DNA of 11,678 bases, from positions 1-11,678 of the forward strand of contig JANXQX010000274.1 in NCBI GenBank assembly GCA_025353305.1, read 5' to 3'. The position numbers were made by a program, and so were the translations under genes. The DNA is from Holophagaceae bacterium (lineage in GTDB: Bacteria; Acidobacteriota; Holophagae; Holophagales; Holophagaceae). The notes under the pieces were generated by a model. The model saw nothing but the letters and a program-made list of their open reading frames with translations, was not told where the DNA came from and ran no database searches. Shown piece after piece: positions 5,978-11,678 of the stretch. The number at the start of each line of letters is the position of its first letter. The first letter of the stretch is position 1.

Positions 5978-6385
5978 CTAGGCAGGCTCCGAACGGGCGG
6001 GAAGAGCCTGCTCGAATCGCGCCAGGTCGATGGGCGCGCGCGTGTGGGTGCCCTTTCCAATAAGGTTGACTCCGTCGTGTGCCTGCACATCGAAAGTGAT
6101 CAACTTGTCACTTATCCCGGTGACGATGGCCCTGGCGGTCACGGTTCTGCCCACCGGCGTGGCCGCCAGATGGCGGATGTTGACATCCACCCCTACCGAC
6201 ACCCAGCCCAAAGGCAGGCTCGCCTGGATGGCCTCGTCAGCGGCCACTTCCATCAGGTAGATCATCAGCGGGGTGCCGTAGACCTCAGGCATATTCGGAC
6301 GGAAGTGGCGAACGGTCAGTTCCCTTGTGACCACGACACTGGCTTTGCCTTCCGCTCCGATGCCTATGTCCCCAACTGGATTCAC
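5978..6385 (-). CDS. Hotdog-fold thioesterase, FlK-like
   Basis: This 135-residue protein is a single hotdog-domain acyl-CoA thioesterase. MPEVYGTPLMIYLMEVAADEAI (32-53) and GWVSVGVDVNIRHLAATPVG (60-79) are typical of the family related to fluoroacetyl-CoA thioesterase FlK. The FlK catalytic residues Thr42, Glu50 and His76 (recalled from the literature) correspond in spacing exactly to Thr38, Glu46 and His72 here. The phenylalanines that shield fluoroacetyl-CoA in FlK have no obvious counterpart, since Met32 sits at the expected Phe36 position. I therefore expect a different acyl-CoA, possibly a short-chain one. The start is a GTG at 6385 with AAGGAG 6 bases upstream. It lies 18 bases after the DUF488 stop and clearly belongs to the same transcript. 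No fluorometabolite genes are nearby. Confidence 0.88.
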   Translation of the reverse strand: MNPVGDIGIGAEGKASVVVTRELTVRHFRPNMPEVYGTPLMIYLMEVAADEAIQASLPLGWVSVGVDVNIRHLAATPVGRTVTARAIVTGISDKLITFDVQAHDGVNLIGKGTHTRAPIDLARFEQALPARSEPA

Positions 6386-6391
6386 GTAGTT

Positions 6392-6397
6392 CTCCTT
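6392..6397 (-). promoter_or_regulatory. Shine-Dalgarno site fixing a GTG start
   Basis: AAGGAG on the minus strand stands 6 bases before the GTG at 6385. No ATG follows before the conserved domain, so this site decides the start of the thioesterase. Confidence 0.75.
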
Positions 6398-6403
6398 CCG
6401 CGG

Positions 6404-6790
6404 CTAATCGACCTTGGCACCTTTCTCGCGGAGCAGGGCCCGCAGAACGGAGCGATGGCAGCGGGATTCATCCTCGCAATAGCACCCGATGGAAAAATTG
6501 CCGTGGTGCGAAAGGGCAGCGAGTAGTTCAAGCGTGCGGCTGATTTCGGGCGCAGACATCTCCGTGCGGTATTTCTTCATGAAGCTGGCCCAGTGCGCAG
6601 GCGTTTTCGCCTCCTGCCCCTGTTTCACTAGCTCTGCGCTGGGTGCGAGAATCGGGTACCAGACGTCATACCAGTTTTTGGAAGCGAACTCGCTTTTTGG
6701 GACACCCCGCGGTGGACGGCGCACCGTGCCGATGCGGATCCCCTCATCCTTGCCGCGCGCACTCCCAAGCCTGACGACTCGTATTGACAA
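6404..6790 (-). CDS. DUF488 domain protein
   Basis: This 128-residue protein has the DUF488 hallmarks in order: an N-terminal strand RVVRLGS, the motif RIGTVRRPPRGVPK (19-32), WYDVWYPILAPS (40-51) and the C-terminal GCYCEDESRCHRSVL (102-116) with three cysteines. The family is widespread and uncharacterised. The Cys/His cluster suggests metal binding or redox chemistry, but nothing is established. A TTG at 6790 is the start I prefer: GGAGG lies 5 bases upstream and the product begins exactly at the conserved strand. The frame stays open 122 codons further upstream, but this part overlaps the preceding gene in another phase and is Trp/Arg-rich, as expected for a shadow. It lies 25 bases after the two-TM gene and 18 bases before the thioesterase. 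Confidence 0.9.
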   Translation of the reverse strand: MSIRVVRLGSARGKDEGIRIGTVRRPPRGVPKSEFASKNWYDVWYPILAPSAELVKQGQEAKTPAHWASFMKKYRTEMSAPEISRTLELLAALSHHGNFSIGCYCEDESRCHRSVLRALLREKGAKVD

Positions 6791-6795
6791 GGCTG

Positions 6796-6800
6796 CCTCC
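6796..6800 (-). promoter_or_regulatory. Shine-Dalgarno site fixing a TTG start
   Basis: GGAGG on the minus strand stands 5 bases before the TTG at 6790, a near-perfect arrangement. It decides the start of the DUF488 gene, which otherwise would be read as a much longer ORF beginning inside the upstream gene. Confidence 0.75.
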
Positions 6801-6815
6801 CGGGTTGGGATGGCT

Positions 6816-7232
6816 TCAGGGTACATCGAAGATGGTCCCACCCTTGGCCGCTGCTTCCTCCAACCGTCCCAGCCACGCCTCGTCGCGCCGACGCATCCTG
6901 GAAAAGCGGATGAAGGTCCAGATGGAGAACGCCAGGCTAAGCAGCGCCAAGCCACCGGCGCCATAACGCAGTTCCATTTGGTTGGAAACCGTGGGAGGCA
7001 GAAAAGCCGCTCCGGCCCCCGCCAGCAGACAAACCAGGAGGGCCGCCATGCCCCGTTTCCAGAGGGGTGAAAGATCCTTCGCGACCACGGTCCGGCGCAG
7101 ATCCCCCAGGAAATCCAGCTGTTCATCCCGGTTGAGAGCGCCCCGGGAGCGCTCAATTTCCAGCTTTTCCAGCGCCTGGCCCAGCTCTCCAGAATAATCG
7201 TCGAGCAGTGAAACCCTTTCGCGCAGTGTCAT
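6816..7232 (-). CDS. Two-TM protein with charged, possibly coiled-coil N-terminus
   Basis: The 138-residue product has a charged, helical N-terminal region (about 1-52, with many Leu, Glu, Arg and Lys residues in a heptad-like spacing). Two membrane segments follow, at about 61-79 and 91-109. A basic patch (RFSRMRRRDE) and a final charged helix with WLGRLEEAAAK end the protein. Both termini should therefore be cytoplasmic. I know no family. GAGG lies 7 bases before the ATG at 7232. It is the first gene of the close-packed minus-strand set that runs to 3539, with the DUF488 gene 25 bases downstream. A palindrome lies 42 bases upstream of the start. The coiled-coil statement is a visual judgement. 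Confidence 0.7.
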   Translation of the reverse strand: MTLRERVSLLDDYSGELGQALEKLEIERSRGALNRDEQLDFLGDLRRTVVAKDLSPLWKRGMAALLVCLLAGAGAAFLPPTVSNQMELRYGAGGLALLSLAFSIWTFIRFSRMRRRDEAWLGRLEEAAAKGGTIFDVP

Positions 7233-7273
7233 CGTGAACCTCGTACTTGCAGCATGGCGGTGGTTTTCCGGTA

Positions 7274-7287
7274 GGCGGAATTCCGCC
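7274..7287. promoter_or_regulatory. 14-bp perfect palindrome upstream of the operon
   Basis: GGCGGAATTCCGCC is a perfect 14-bp palindrome, 42-55 bases before the ATG at 7232 and thus in the 5' region of the first gene of the 3539-7232 set. It could be an operator for a dimeric regulator, or part of a hairpin. No convincing -35/-10 pair is visible beside it. The rest of the 199-base gap (7233-7431) shows no gene. Confidence 0.35.
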
Positions 7288-7431
7288 CTGCACTGAAAAA
7301 GGTAGTCCCTTCAGAGAGGTATTCCGTCACATCTCAGAATTTCGGCGTGGTTGAGACTTATGTTCAGGCAAGCTCAGAACCGATCGAAGACACTGAAGAA
7401 ATGAGGCACGATCAGGTGCGGGCTGGACGGG

Positions 7432-7773
7432 TCAGAAGCTGAATCGCTGCAAGATTGATTGGCATGCGCCGAATGCGATGGGCTTGGCCATGGTTCCAGC
7501 GGTCTCCAGTTCCGGTTGAAGCCGCGCCAGGGCGACCGGTGCCCACAGGTGTTTTTGGGGGCCGATGGGAAGGGTCTCGTTTTCCGATTCGATGAGCAGG
7601 AAGTCTTGATAGATCGGGTCATCGATCGGCAACCCCGATTGGGATAGCAGGGCGTACATTTCATAGGCGCCATCAAGCACCGGAATCTGTTCATCGAGGA
7701 TTTCGCGGGCCAGCATGCACATCTTGGAGCGTGCGGCGGCAATTGCCTCTTCAGGGGTGATGTGCTCGGACAT
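7432..7773 (-). CDS. Uncharacterised small cytoplasmic protein
   Basis: This 113-residue protein is helical and acidic in its centre. The segment ILDEQIPVLDGAYEMYAL...LPIDDPIYQDFLLIESENETLPIG...HLWAPVALA (about residues 25-83) has the look of a known but uncharacterised bacterial family, with an I-x-S-E-x-x-x-L-P-x-G core followed by a Trp. I cannot name it with confidence. No membrane segment or signal peptide is seen. I prefer the ATG at 7773 because the preceding frame is Arg/Ser-rich and non-conserved in look. No Shine-Dalgarno site is clear at either this ATG or an upstream one at 7803. It stands apart from the operon downstream (199-base gap) and overlaps a dubious short ORF at its 5' end. 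Confidence 0.65.
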   Translation of the reverse strand: MSEHITPEEAIAAARSKMCMLAREILDEQIPVLDGAYEMYALLSQSGLPIDDPIYQDFLLIESENETLPIGPQKHLWAPVALARLQPELETAGTMAKPIAFGACQSILQRFSF

Positions 7774-7954
7774 GGACGACACCGAACGACGAGAGCGACT
7801 CATCGTAGCAGCTAAAGACCTGATCACCGCCGTCGTGTCGAAGCGTGCGACCAGGGGAAGCAAGCCAGGTCAAGAGCATGAGCATCACTGCGGTAAGGAC
7901 CAAGACTGCCAGGTCGGTGCCCAGGTGAAGGGTGCCGACCACGGCGGCCGCCAT
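7751..7954 (-). CDS. Doubtful short membrane ORF
   Basis: The 67-codon frame begins 4 bases after the stop of the saccharopine-dehydrogenase-like remnant. It has a hydrophobic stretch (TDLAVLVLTAVMLMLLTWLA, about residues 13-32), but the remainder is a polar sequence without pattern. The first 30 residues look like the start of a real membrane protein and the tail looks like noncoding DNA. It may be a small gene or the 5' remnant of an operon partner truncated downstream. Its 3' end overlaps the start of the next gene in another frame. The ribosome site is weak (AAGGA about 14 bases upstream). Confidence 0.25.
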   Translation of the reverse strand: MAAAVVGTLHLGTDLAVLVLTAVMLMLLTWLASPGRTLRHDGGDQVFSCYDESLSSFGVVHVRAHHP

Positions 7955-7958
7955 GTCG

Positions 7959-8571
7959 TCAGCTGGCGTCCTTCCTGGTGATGAGCATCTTGGTCTTGAC
8001 ACCCATCTGCGTCATGTCATCGAACAGCCGGTCGGGATCCACGATGTGCCCCATCATCCAGAGGCCGGGTTTCCGTATCGAACCGTCAATATATTGTTTC
8101 AAGGCCGCGATCGCAGGTATCAAAATGGGCGGCCCCTTTCCGGATGGCTGCGGCCGGCAGACCCGGATGGAATCCGGCCTGGGTGATGAAGCACTGCCCG
8201 GATTCGGTGATCCGCTTTTTCAAGGATTCGAGCACTGGGTAGACGTCTTGCTGGTAGTAGATGTCCAGGTAGTCGATGCGCGCGTTCAGAGCCGCTTCGG
8301 CGATCTGCTTCGCAAACCGGGTCGTGGTGGCTGCCACCAATACGAAATCGATGTTCTGAAACCCCTCCCGAAGACTGCTCGGATCGGAAGCGTCGACCTG
8401 CCGGGCGGAGATTCGATCTGGCGGGAATTCCACCTTCAAGGTTCCGGCCAAGGCTTCGGCTCTCTGCCGGTTGCGTCCCGCGACGATCACATCCACGCGG
8501 GTTTCCTCGAGGAGGTATCGACAGAAGATATTCCCTGTTCCGCCGTAGCCACCCAGCACCAGTATTCTCAT
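7959..8571 (-). pseudogene. Saccharopine dehydrogenase-like gene with internal deletion
   Basis: The N-terminal frame (8571 to 8086, 161 codons) begins MRILVLGGYGGTGN, a Rossmann NADP-binding glycine motif. It continues through VIVAGRN, DFVLVAATTT, IDYLDIYYQ and FITQAGFHPGLP, all typical of saccharopine dehydrogenase-family oxidoreductases, then stops. In another frame, from about 8104 to 7959, the translation KQYIDGSIRKPGLWMM and GHIVDPDRLFDDMTQMGVKTKM matches in character the C-terminal end of the same family. The central catalytic domain is absent: full-length members are about 350-400 residues, while these parts together give about 205. A single deletion of roughly 170-190 codons that shifted the frame near 8100-8106 explains the layout. 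The start has GGA about 7 bases upstream. A 161-residue product could still be made, but it would lack the catalytic domain. Confidence 0.75.
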
Positions 8572-8629
8572 CCCAGCTTCCGATCCCGCTGCCCGATTCT
8601 CCGAACACGGTATCAGGAATGGCAATAGG

Positions 8630-9397
8630 TCATTCGGGCGTGAAGGGCCTGACCTCGACACCCGCTGCTGCGAGAGCTTCCCTTAGCTTTCCAGCGAAGG
8701 CCAGGGCTTTGGGCTGGTCCCCGTGGATGCAGACCGTGTCAGCCTGGATGATCAGGTCTGCACCGGTGCGGTTGGCGATTTTGCCTTCGCGCACCATGCA
8801 CAGCACGCGGGCGACGGCGAGTTCCTCGTCCTCGATCATCGCGCCGGGTTGGCTGCGGGGCGTGAGGCTGCCATCGGGCTCGTAGCTACGATCGGCAAAG
8901 ACCTCGCTGGCGCAGGCCAGTCCGAGGGCGCTTCCCGCCTGGATCAATTCGCTGCCGCTGAGGCCCACCAGGATGAGAGAAGGATCGAAATCCAGGACGG
9001 CCCTGGCTATGGCATCCGCCAGGGCCCGGTCCCTGGCCGCCATGTTGTAGAGGGCGCCGTGCGGCTTGACGTGCTGGAGCCTTCCCCCCGCGGCCTTCGC
9101 GAAGGCGTGCAGGGCCCCAATCTGGTAGAGCACCAGGCCATAGGCTTCCTCGGCGGTGATGGCCATGGCCCGGCGCCCGAAGCCCTGGAGATCCGGCAGC
9201 GAAGGGTGGGCTCCCAGCGCCACGCCCCGCGCCACGGCGGCCTTCACGGTGCGGGCCATGGTGGCGGGATCGCCGGCGTGATAACCGCAGGCGATGTTGG
9301 CGCTGGTGACCAGTTCCAGAAGGGCTTCGTCCTGGCCCATGCCCCAGGCTCCGAAGCCCTCGCCCATATCGCAATTGAGATCAATCTGCTTGGCCAT
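8630..9397 (-). CDS. pxpA: 5-oxoprolinase subunit PxpA (LamB/YcsF family)
   Basis: This 255-residue protein is the PxpA subunit of the three-part ATP-dependent 5-oxoprolinase, which hydrolyses 5-oxo-L-proline to L-glutamate in the cytoplasm. Family marks are all present: [14 protein letters not shown] (5-18), [11 protein letters not shown] (34-44), [16 protein letters not shown] (61-76), [22 protein letters not shown] and VCIHGD near the end. The length matches the family (about 245-255). The ATG at 9397 follows GGTGAAGT and lies 12 bases after the pxpC stop, so it is the last gene of the set. A Ser replaces the more common Tyr in the GAHPS-Y-PDL motif, a minor variation. The assignment is secure. 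Confidence 0.96.
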   Translation of the reverse strand: MAKQIDLNCDMGEGFGAWGMGQDEALLELVTSANIACGYHAGDPATMARTVKAAVARGVALGAHPSLPDLQGFGRRAMAITAEEAYGLVLYQIGALHAFAKAAGGRLQHVKPHGALYNMAARDRALADAIARAVLDFDPSLILVGLSGSELIQAGSALGLACASEVFADRSYEPDGSLTPRSQPGAMIEDEELAVARVLCMVREGKIANRTGADLIIQADTVCIHGDQPKALAFAGKLREALAAAGVEVRPFTPE

Positions 9398-9409
9398 ACT
9401 TCACCATGA

Positions 9410-10411
9410 TCATCGTTCTTTCTGTGAGGCCAAGGTCTTTTCCAGTTCGCGCAGGCGGGTTTCGCGGCGCAGGTAGAGCTCCTGGGCTTCTTCCAGGGCG
9501 ATATTCTCGAAGCGAAGCGTCTCGCCGGGGCGGAGCTGTGCCGCATTGGGGAGGTCAACCGAGGCCAGCTCACCCAGGCGCGGGTAGCCGCCCGTCGTCT
9601 GCCGGTCCGCCATGAGCAGGATTGGAGTTCCATCTGGGGGCAGCTGGAGCGTTCCCGTGGCCACGCCCGAAGAGACCATCTCCATGGGCTGCTCAAGCAT
9701 CAATGCCGGCCCCTGAAAGCGGATGCCTATGCGGTTGGACCTGGAGTCGACCCGGAAGGAATCGCCAAGGAATCCACTGCGGGAAGCCTCCGTCAAGTCG
9801 GGCCATTGGGGTCCCTGGATCATGCGCAGGGTGCAGGGCCTGGAGAAATCCAGATCACCCGTCCATGCTGCGAACCACTCCGGCCCCTGGATGGGCTGCC
9901 CTTCACTGTGAAAGCGGCGCTGGAGTGCCGGGTAATGTTCCCTGGGAGACTTGGTAACCAGTCTGTCCCCGGCCCGCAAGGGTCGGCCCTCATGGCCTCC
10001 GAAGCTGGCGGCGAGGTTCGTGCTGGTGCTGCCCAGGACCGCTGGAACCCCGTATCCGCCAGCCACGGCCAGATAACACCGCGCGCCCATCATCGGCTTC
10101 CCGAAATTCATGCGGGAGCCCGCCCGCACCATGACGGGGCGCCACAGCGGAACGGGCAAGACATCCACCTGCGCGGAAAGGTCGCCACCGCACAGGGCGA
10201 TGAGGGCATCCGTATCGAAATGAAGCGTCGGTCCCGTCAGGGTGATCTCCAGGCTCGCCATCTCCAGCGGGTTGCCCACGAGGAGATTCGCGATCCGGTG
10301 CGAGACCTCGTCCATGACTCCGCTGGGGCCAATACCCAGATGCTGGTATCCACGCCGCCCCAGATCCTGGAGCGTGGTGAGCAATCCGGGTGCTTCCACC
10401 AGAATGCTCAT
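9410..10411 (-). CDS. pxpC: 5-oxoprolinase subunit PxpC (KipA-like)
   Basis: This 333-residue protein is the PxpC subunit, of the biotin-dependent carboxyltransferase/KipA superfamily. The N-terminal LQDLGRRGYQHLGIGPSGVMDEVSHRIANLLVGN (14-47) is the family signature. GARCYLAVAGGYGVPAVLGSTST (about 109-131), IQGPQW, NRIGIRFQGP and ADRQTTGGYPRLG (about 268-280) follow in the usual order. No biotin or biotinylation site is needed in this family. Its ATG shares four bases (ATGA) with the stop of pxpB, and GAGG lies 7 bases upstream, so the two are translationally coupled. Together with PxpB it forms the part that uses ATP to open the lactam; PxpA completes the enzyme. Confidence 0.95.
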   Translation of the reverse strand: MSILVEAPGLLTTLQDLGRRGYQHLGIGPSGVMDEVSHRIANLLVGNPLEMASLEITLTGPTLHFDTDALIALCGGDLSAQVDVLPVPLWRPVMVRAGSRMNFGKPMMGARCYLAVAGGYGVPAVLGSTSTNLAASFGGHEGRPLRAGDRLVTKSPREHYPALQRRFHSEGQPIQGPEWFAAWTGDLDFSRPCTLRMIQGPQWPDLTEASRSGFLGDSFRVDSRSNRIGIRFQGPALMLEQPMEMVSSGVATGTLQLPPDGTPILLMADRQTTGGYPRLGELASVDLPNAAQLRPGETLRFENIALEEAQELYLRRETRLRELEKTLASQKER

Positions 10412-11145
10412 GGGCGTGCCTCAGCCAGGCGCTGGAATTCATCCGGATCGATGGCCACGAACCTCAACCGGTCCCGGGGGCTCAGCAGGCAGGGATCCTG
10501 GGCGCTGGGGTTGAAGAGTGACAAGGGTGTGCGGCCGATGATCTGCCATCCCCCAGGCGTCTCCAGCGGATAGATGCCCGTCTGCATCCCGGCGATGCCC
10601 ACGGAGCCTGCAGGCACGCTGGGCCTTGGGGTTTCGCGGCGGGGCGCGGCGAGGGAGGGATCCAAACCTCCCAAATATGGAAACCCCGACGTGAACCCCA
10701 GCATGAAGACGCGGTATTCGGGGGCCGTATGGCGATCCACGACAATCTGTTCACCGAGTCTGCAAAGCTCCGCAACCTCCCGGAGATCCGGCCCCCATTC
10801 CCCGCCGTAGCACACGGGAATCTCCACCAGGCGCGGATCCGGCAAACTTCCCGATTCCGCTTTCCACTCCAGATGCCGGATCTCCGTTTCAAGAACCTGG
10901 AATGGGGATGCCGCATGTCCTGCCCATGGTGCGGGATCGTAGTGCACGGCCAGGGTCGCGTATGCCGGCACGAGGTCCTGGACACCGGGAAGCTTCCGCT
11001 TCCGCAATGCATCTGCCAGAGCATGCACCTGATCATTCACATGGGAGTCGATGCCCTCCCCGAGAATCACGAGCAGCGCCCGATCTCCCAAGGGCTCGAT
11101 CCGCAGGGTGCCGCCGGAGGCGGGGATGGAATTGCCCTCGGCCAT
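10408..11145 (-). CDS. pxpB: 5-oxoprolinase subunit PxpB (KipI-like)
   Basis: This 245-residue protein is the PxpB subunit. The Bacillus KipI homologue inhibits the sporulation kinase KinA, but in most bacteria the protein is part of 5-oxoprolinase. Recognised segments are EPLGDRALLVILG (17-29), YATLAVHYDP (61-70), IPVCYGGEWGPDL, FMLGFTSGFPYLGGL (about 147-161) and SVPAGSVGIAGMQTGIYP with LETPGGWQIIGRTP. The length is usual. Only one base separates its ATG from the stop of the transporter gene, and its own stop overlaps the pxpC start, so MFS-pxpB-pxpC-pxpA form one transcript. The ribosome site is weak (CTGGA), consistent with coupling to the transporter gene. Confidence 0.95.
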   Translation of the reverse strand: MAEGNSIPASGGTLRIEPLGDRALLVILGEGIDSHVNDQVHALADALRKRKLPGVQDLVPAYATLAVHYDPAPWAGHAASPFQVLETEIRHLEWKAESGSLPDPRLVEIPVCYGGEWGPDLREVAELCRLGEQIVVDRHTAPEYRVFMLGFTSGFPYLGGLDPSLAAPRRETPRPSVPAGSVGIAGMQTGIYPLETPGGWQIIGRTPLSLFNPSAQDPCLLSPRDRLRFVAIDPDEFQRLAEARP

Positions 11146-11146
11146 G

Positions 11147-11678
11147 TCAGTCCAGTTCGATTCCCCGGGTTTCCGGGATGAGGAAGATGGAGATGGAGCC
11201 GGCGATGAAGGCGATGGCCGTAAAGGTGAGCGCCCCGCCCAGTCCGTACTTCGCCGCCAGAAAGCCGATGAGGGTGGGCGCGAAAGCGCTCAGCATGCGA
11301 CCCGTATTGTAGGTGAAGCCCACCGCCGAGCCGCGGGCGCGGGTGGGGAACAACTCAGAAACGAAAGCGCCGAAGGCGCTGAAATAACCTGAACCGAAGA
11401 AGCCGATGAAGGGGCCCAGGACCAGCAGCGCGGTCTGGCTCCGGAGGTTGCCGTAAATGCAGACGAGAATCGCGGAAAGAATCAGATACCCGGCGAAGGC
11501 CGGACGTCGGCCGAACTTGTCGGCGATGAACCCGAAGGAGACGTAGCCGAAGTAGGCGCCGATCATCACGGGGATCACCCAGATCGGAGCTTTGACGATG
11601 GAGAGCCCCGCCCCGCCCTTCTCCACCGGGGATGCCAGGAAGCCGGGCAGCCACGTGAACAGGCCCCAGTAGGCGAAC
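11147..11678 (-). CDS. MFS transporter, C-terminal half (cut by window edge)
   Basis: The last 176 residues of a major facilitator superfamily permease are visible, and the gene continues beyond the window. The first residues (FAYWGLFTWLPGFL) look like TM7. The loop GFIADKFGRRPAF carries the MFS D-x-x-G-R-R motif, here the repeat between TM8 and TM9. Four further hydrophobic segments follow, and the end is short and acidic (PETRGIELD), as in sugar/organic-acid type members. A frame that appears to start at 11626 (GTG) is only an internal codon, because the coding pattern continues unbroken to the window edge. It ends one base before pxpB, so 5-oxoproline or a related amino acid derivative is the likely substrate; that is inferred from context. 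Confidence 0.9.
   Translation of the reverse strand, partial: FAYWGLFTWLPGFLASPVEKGGAGLSIVKAPIWVIPVMIGAYFGYVSFGFIADKFGRRPAFAGYLILSAILVCIYGNLRSQTALLVLGPFIGFFGSGYFSAFGAFVSELFPTRARGSAVGFTYNTGRMLSAFAPTLIGFLAAKYGLGGALTFTAIAFIAGSISIFLIPETRGIELD

Noticed and set aside
6791..7156. Long N-terminal extension of the DUF488 frame
   Set aside because: It overlaps the upstream two-TM gene and is Trp/Arg/Pro-rich. The TTG at 6790 with GGAGG fits the family start far better.
7041..7210. Possible new toxin-antitoxin or defence pair around the two-TM gene
   Set aside because: Small size and unknown neighbours suggested it, but no toxin motif, no antitoxin-like DNA-binding domain and no overlap of paired genes are seen.
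8723..9409. 228-codon plus-strand frame opposite pxpA
   Set aside because: pxpA has all family motifs on the minus strand, and this frame is rich in Gly, His and Ala without pattern.

Overview
The window looks like chromosomal DNA from a GC-rich, probably Gram-negative bacterium. All but one of the recognisable genes lie on the minus strand, start codons are varied (ATG, GTG and TTG all occur with good Shine-Dalgarno sites), and spacing is tight. I see no rRNA, tRNA, insertion sequence, CRISPR array or phage gene, so the taxon cannot be fixed. Acidobacteriota or Verrucomicrobiota is only a guess.

Right end (about 8630-11678, minus strand): a compact catabolic operon reads, in transcription order, MFS transporter (C-terminal half only, cut by the window edge), pxpB, pxpC, pxpA. 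This is the prokaryotic ATP-dependent 5-oxoprolinase set, which opens 5-oxo-L-proline (pyroglutamate) to glutamate. The transporter touching pxpB is the likely importer. Just downstream (7959-8571) lies a broken saccharopine-dehydrogenase-like gene: its Rossmann N-terminus and its C-terminal tail are present in two different frames, and the middle is missing. A short orphan membrane ORF and a small uncharacterised protein follow.

Middle (3539-7232, minus strand): six closely spaced genes, plus a possible 32-codon ORF, look like one transcription unit. In order they are a two-TM protein with a charged N-terminus, a DUF488 protein (TTG start), a hotdog thioesterase with the Thr/Glu/His spacing of FlK (GTG start), a small membrane-anchored protein with an L7/L12 C-terminal-like motif, a four-TM protein, and a CstB-like persulfide dioxygenase/rhodanese fusion. 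The last gene suggests a role in reactive sulfur handling. The joint role of the others is unknown. A 14-bp perfect palindrome lies just upstream of the first gene.

Left part: the only plus-strand gene (3117-3458) is a DUF2007-like protein with a C-terminal zinc ribbon. It converges on the CstB-like gene across a strong hairpin, and a 437-bp spacer separates it from a divergent gene for an exported protein of unknown function (1906-2679). Further left, all on the minus strand, are a class I SAM methyltransferase, a 62-residue two-TM protein, and a beta-class carbonic anhydrase.

The best candidates for something undescribed are the 3539-7232 gene set and the short ORF that overlaps the start of the CstB-like gene. 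The rest is mostly ordinary housekeeping or accessory metabolism, and I do not see a clear new defence or mobile system.
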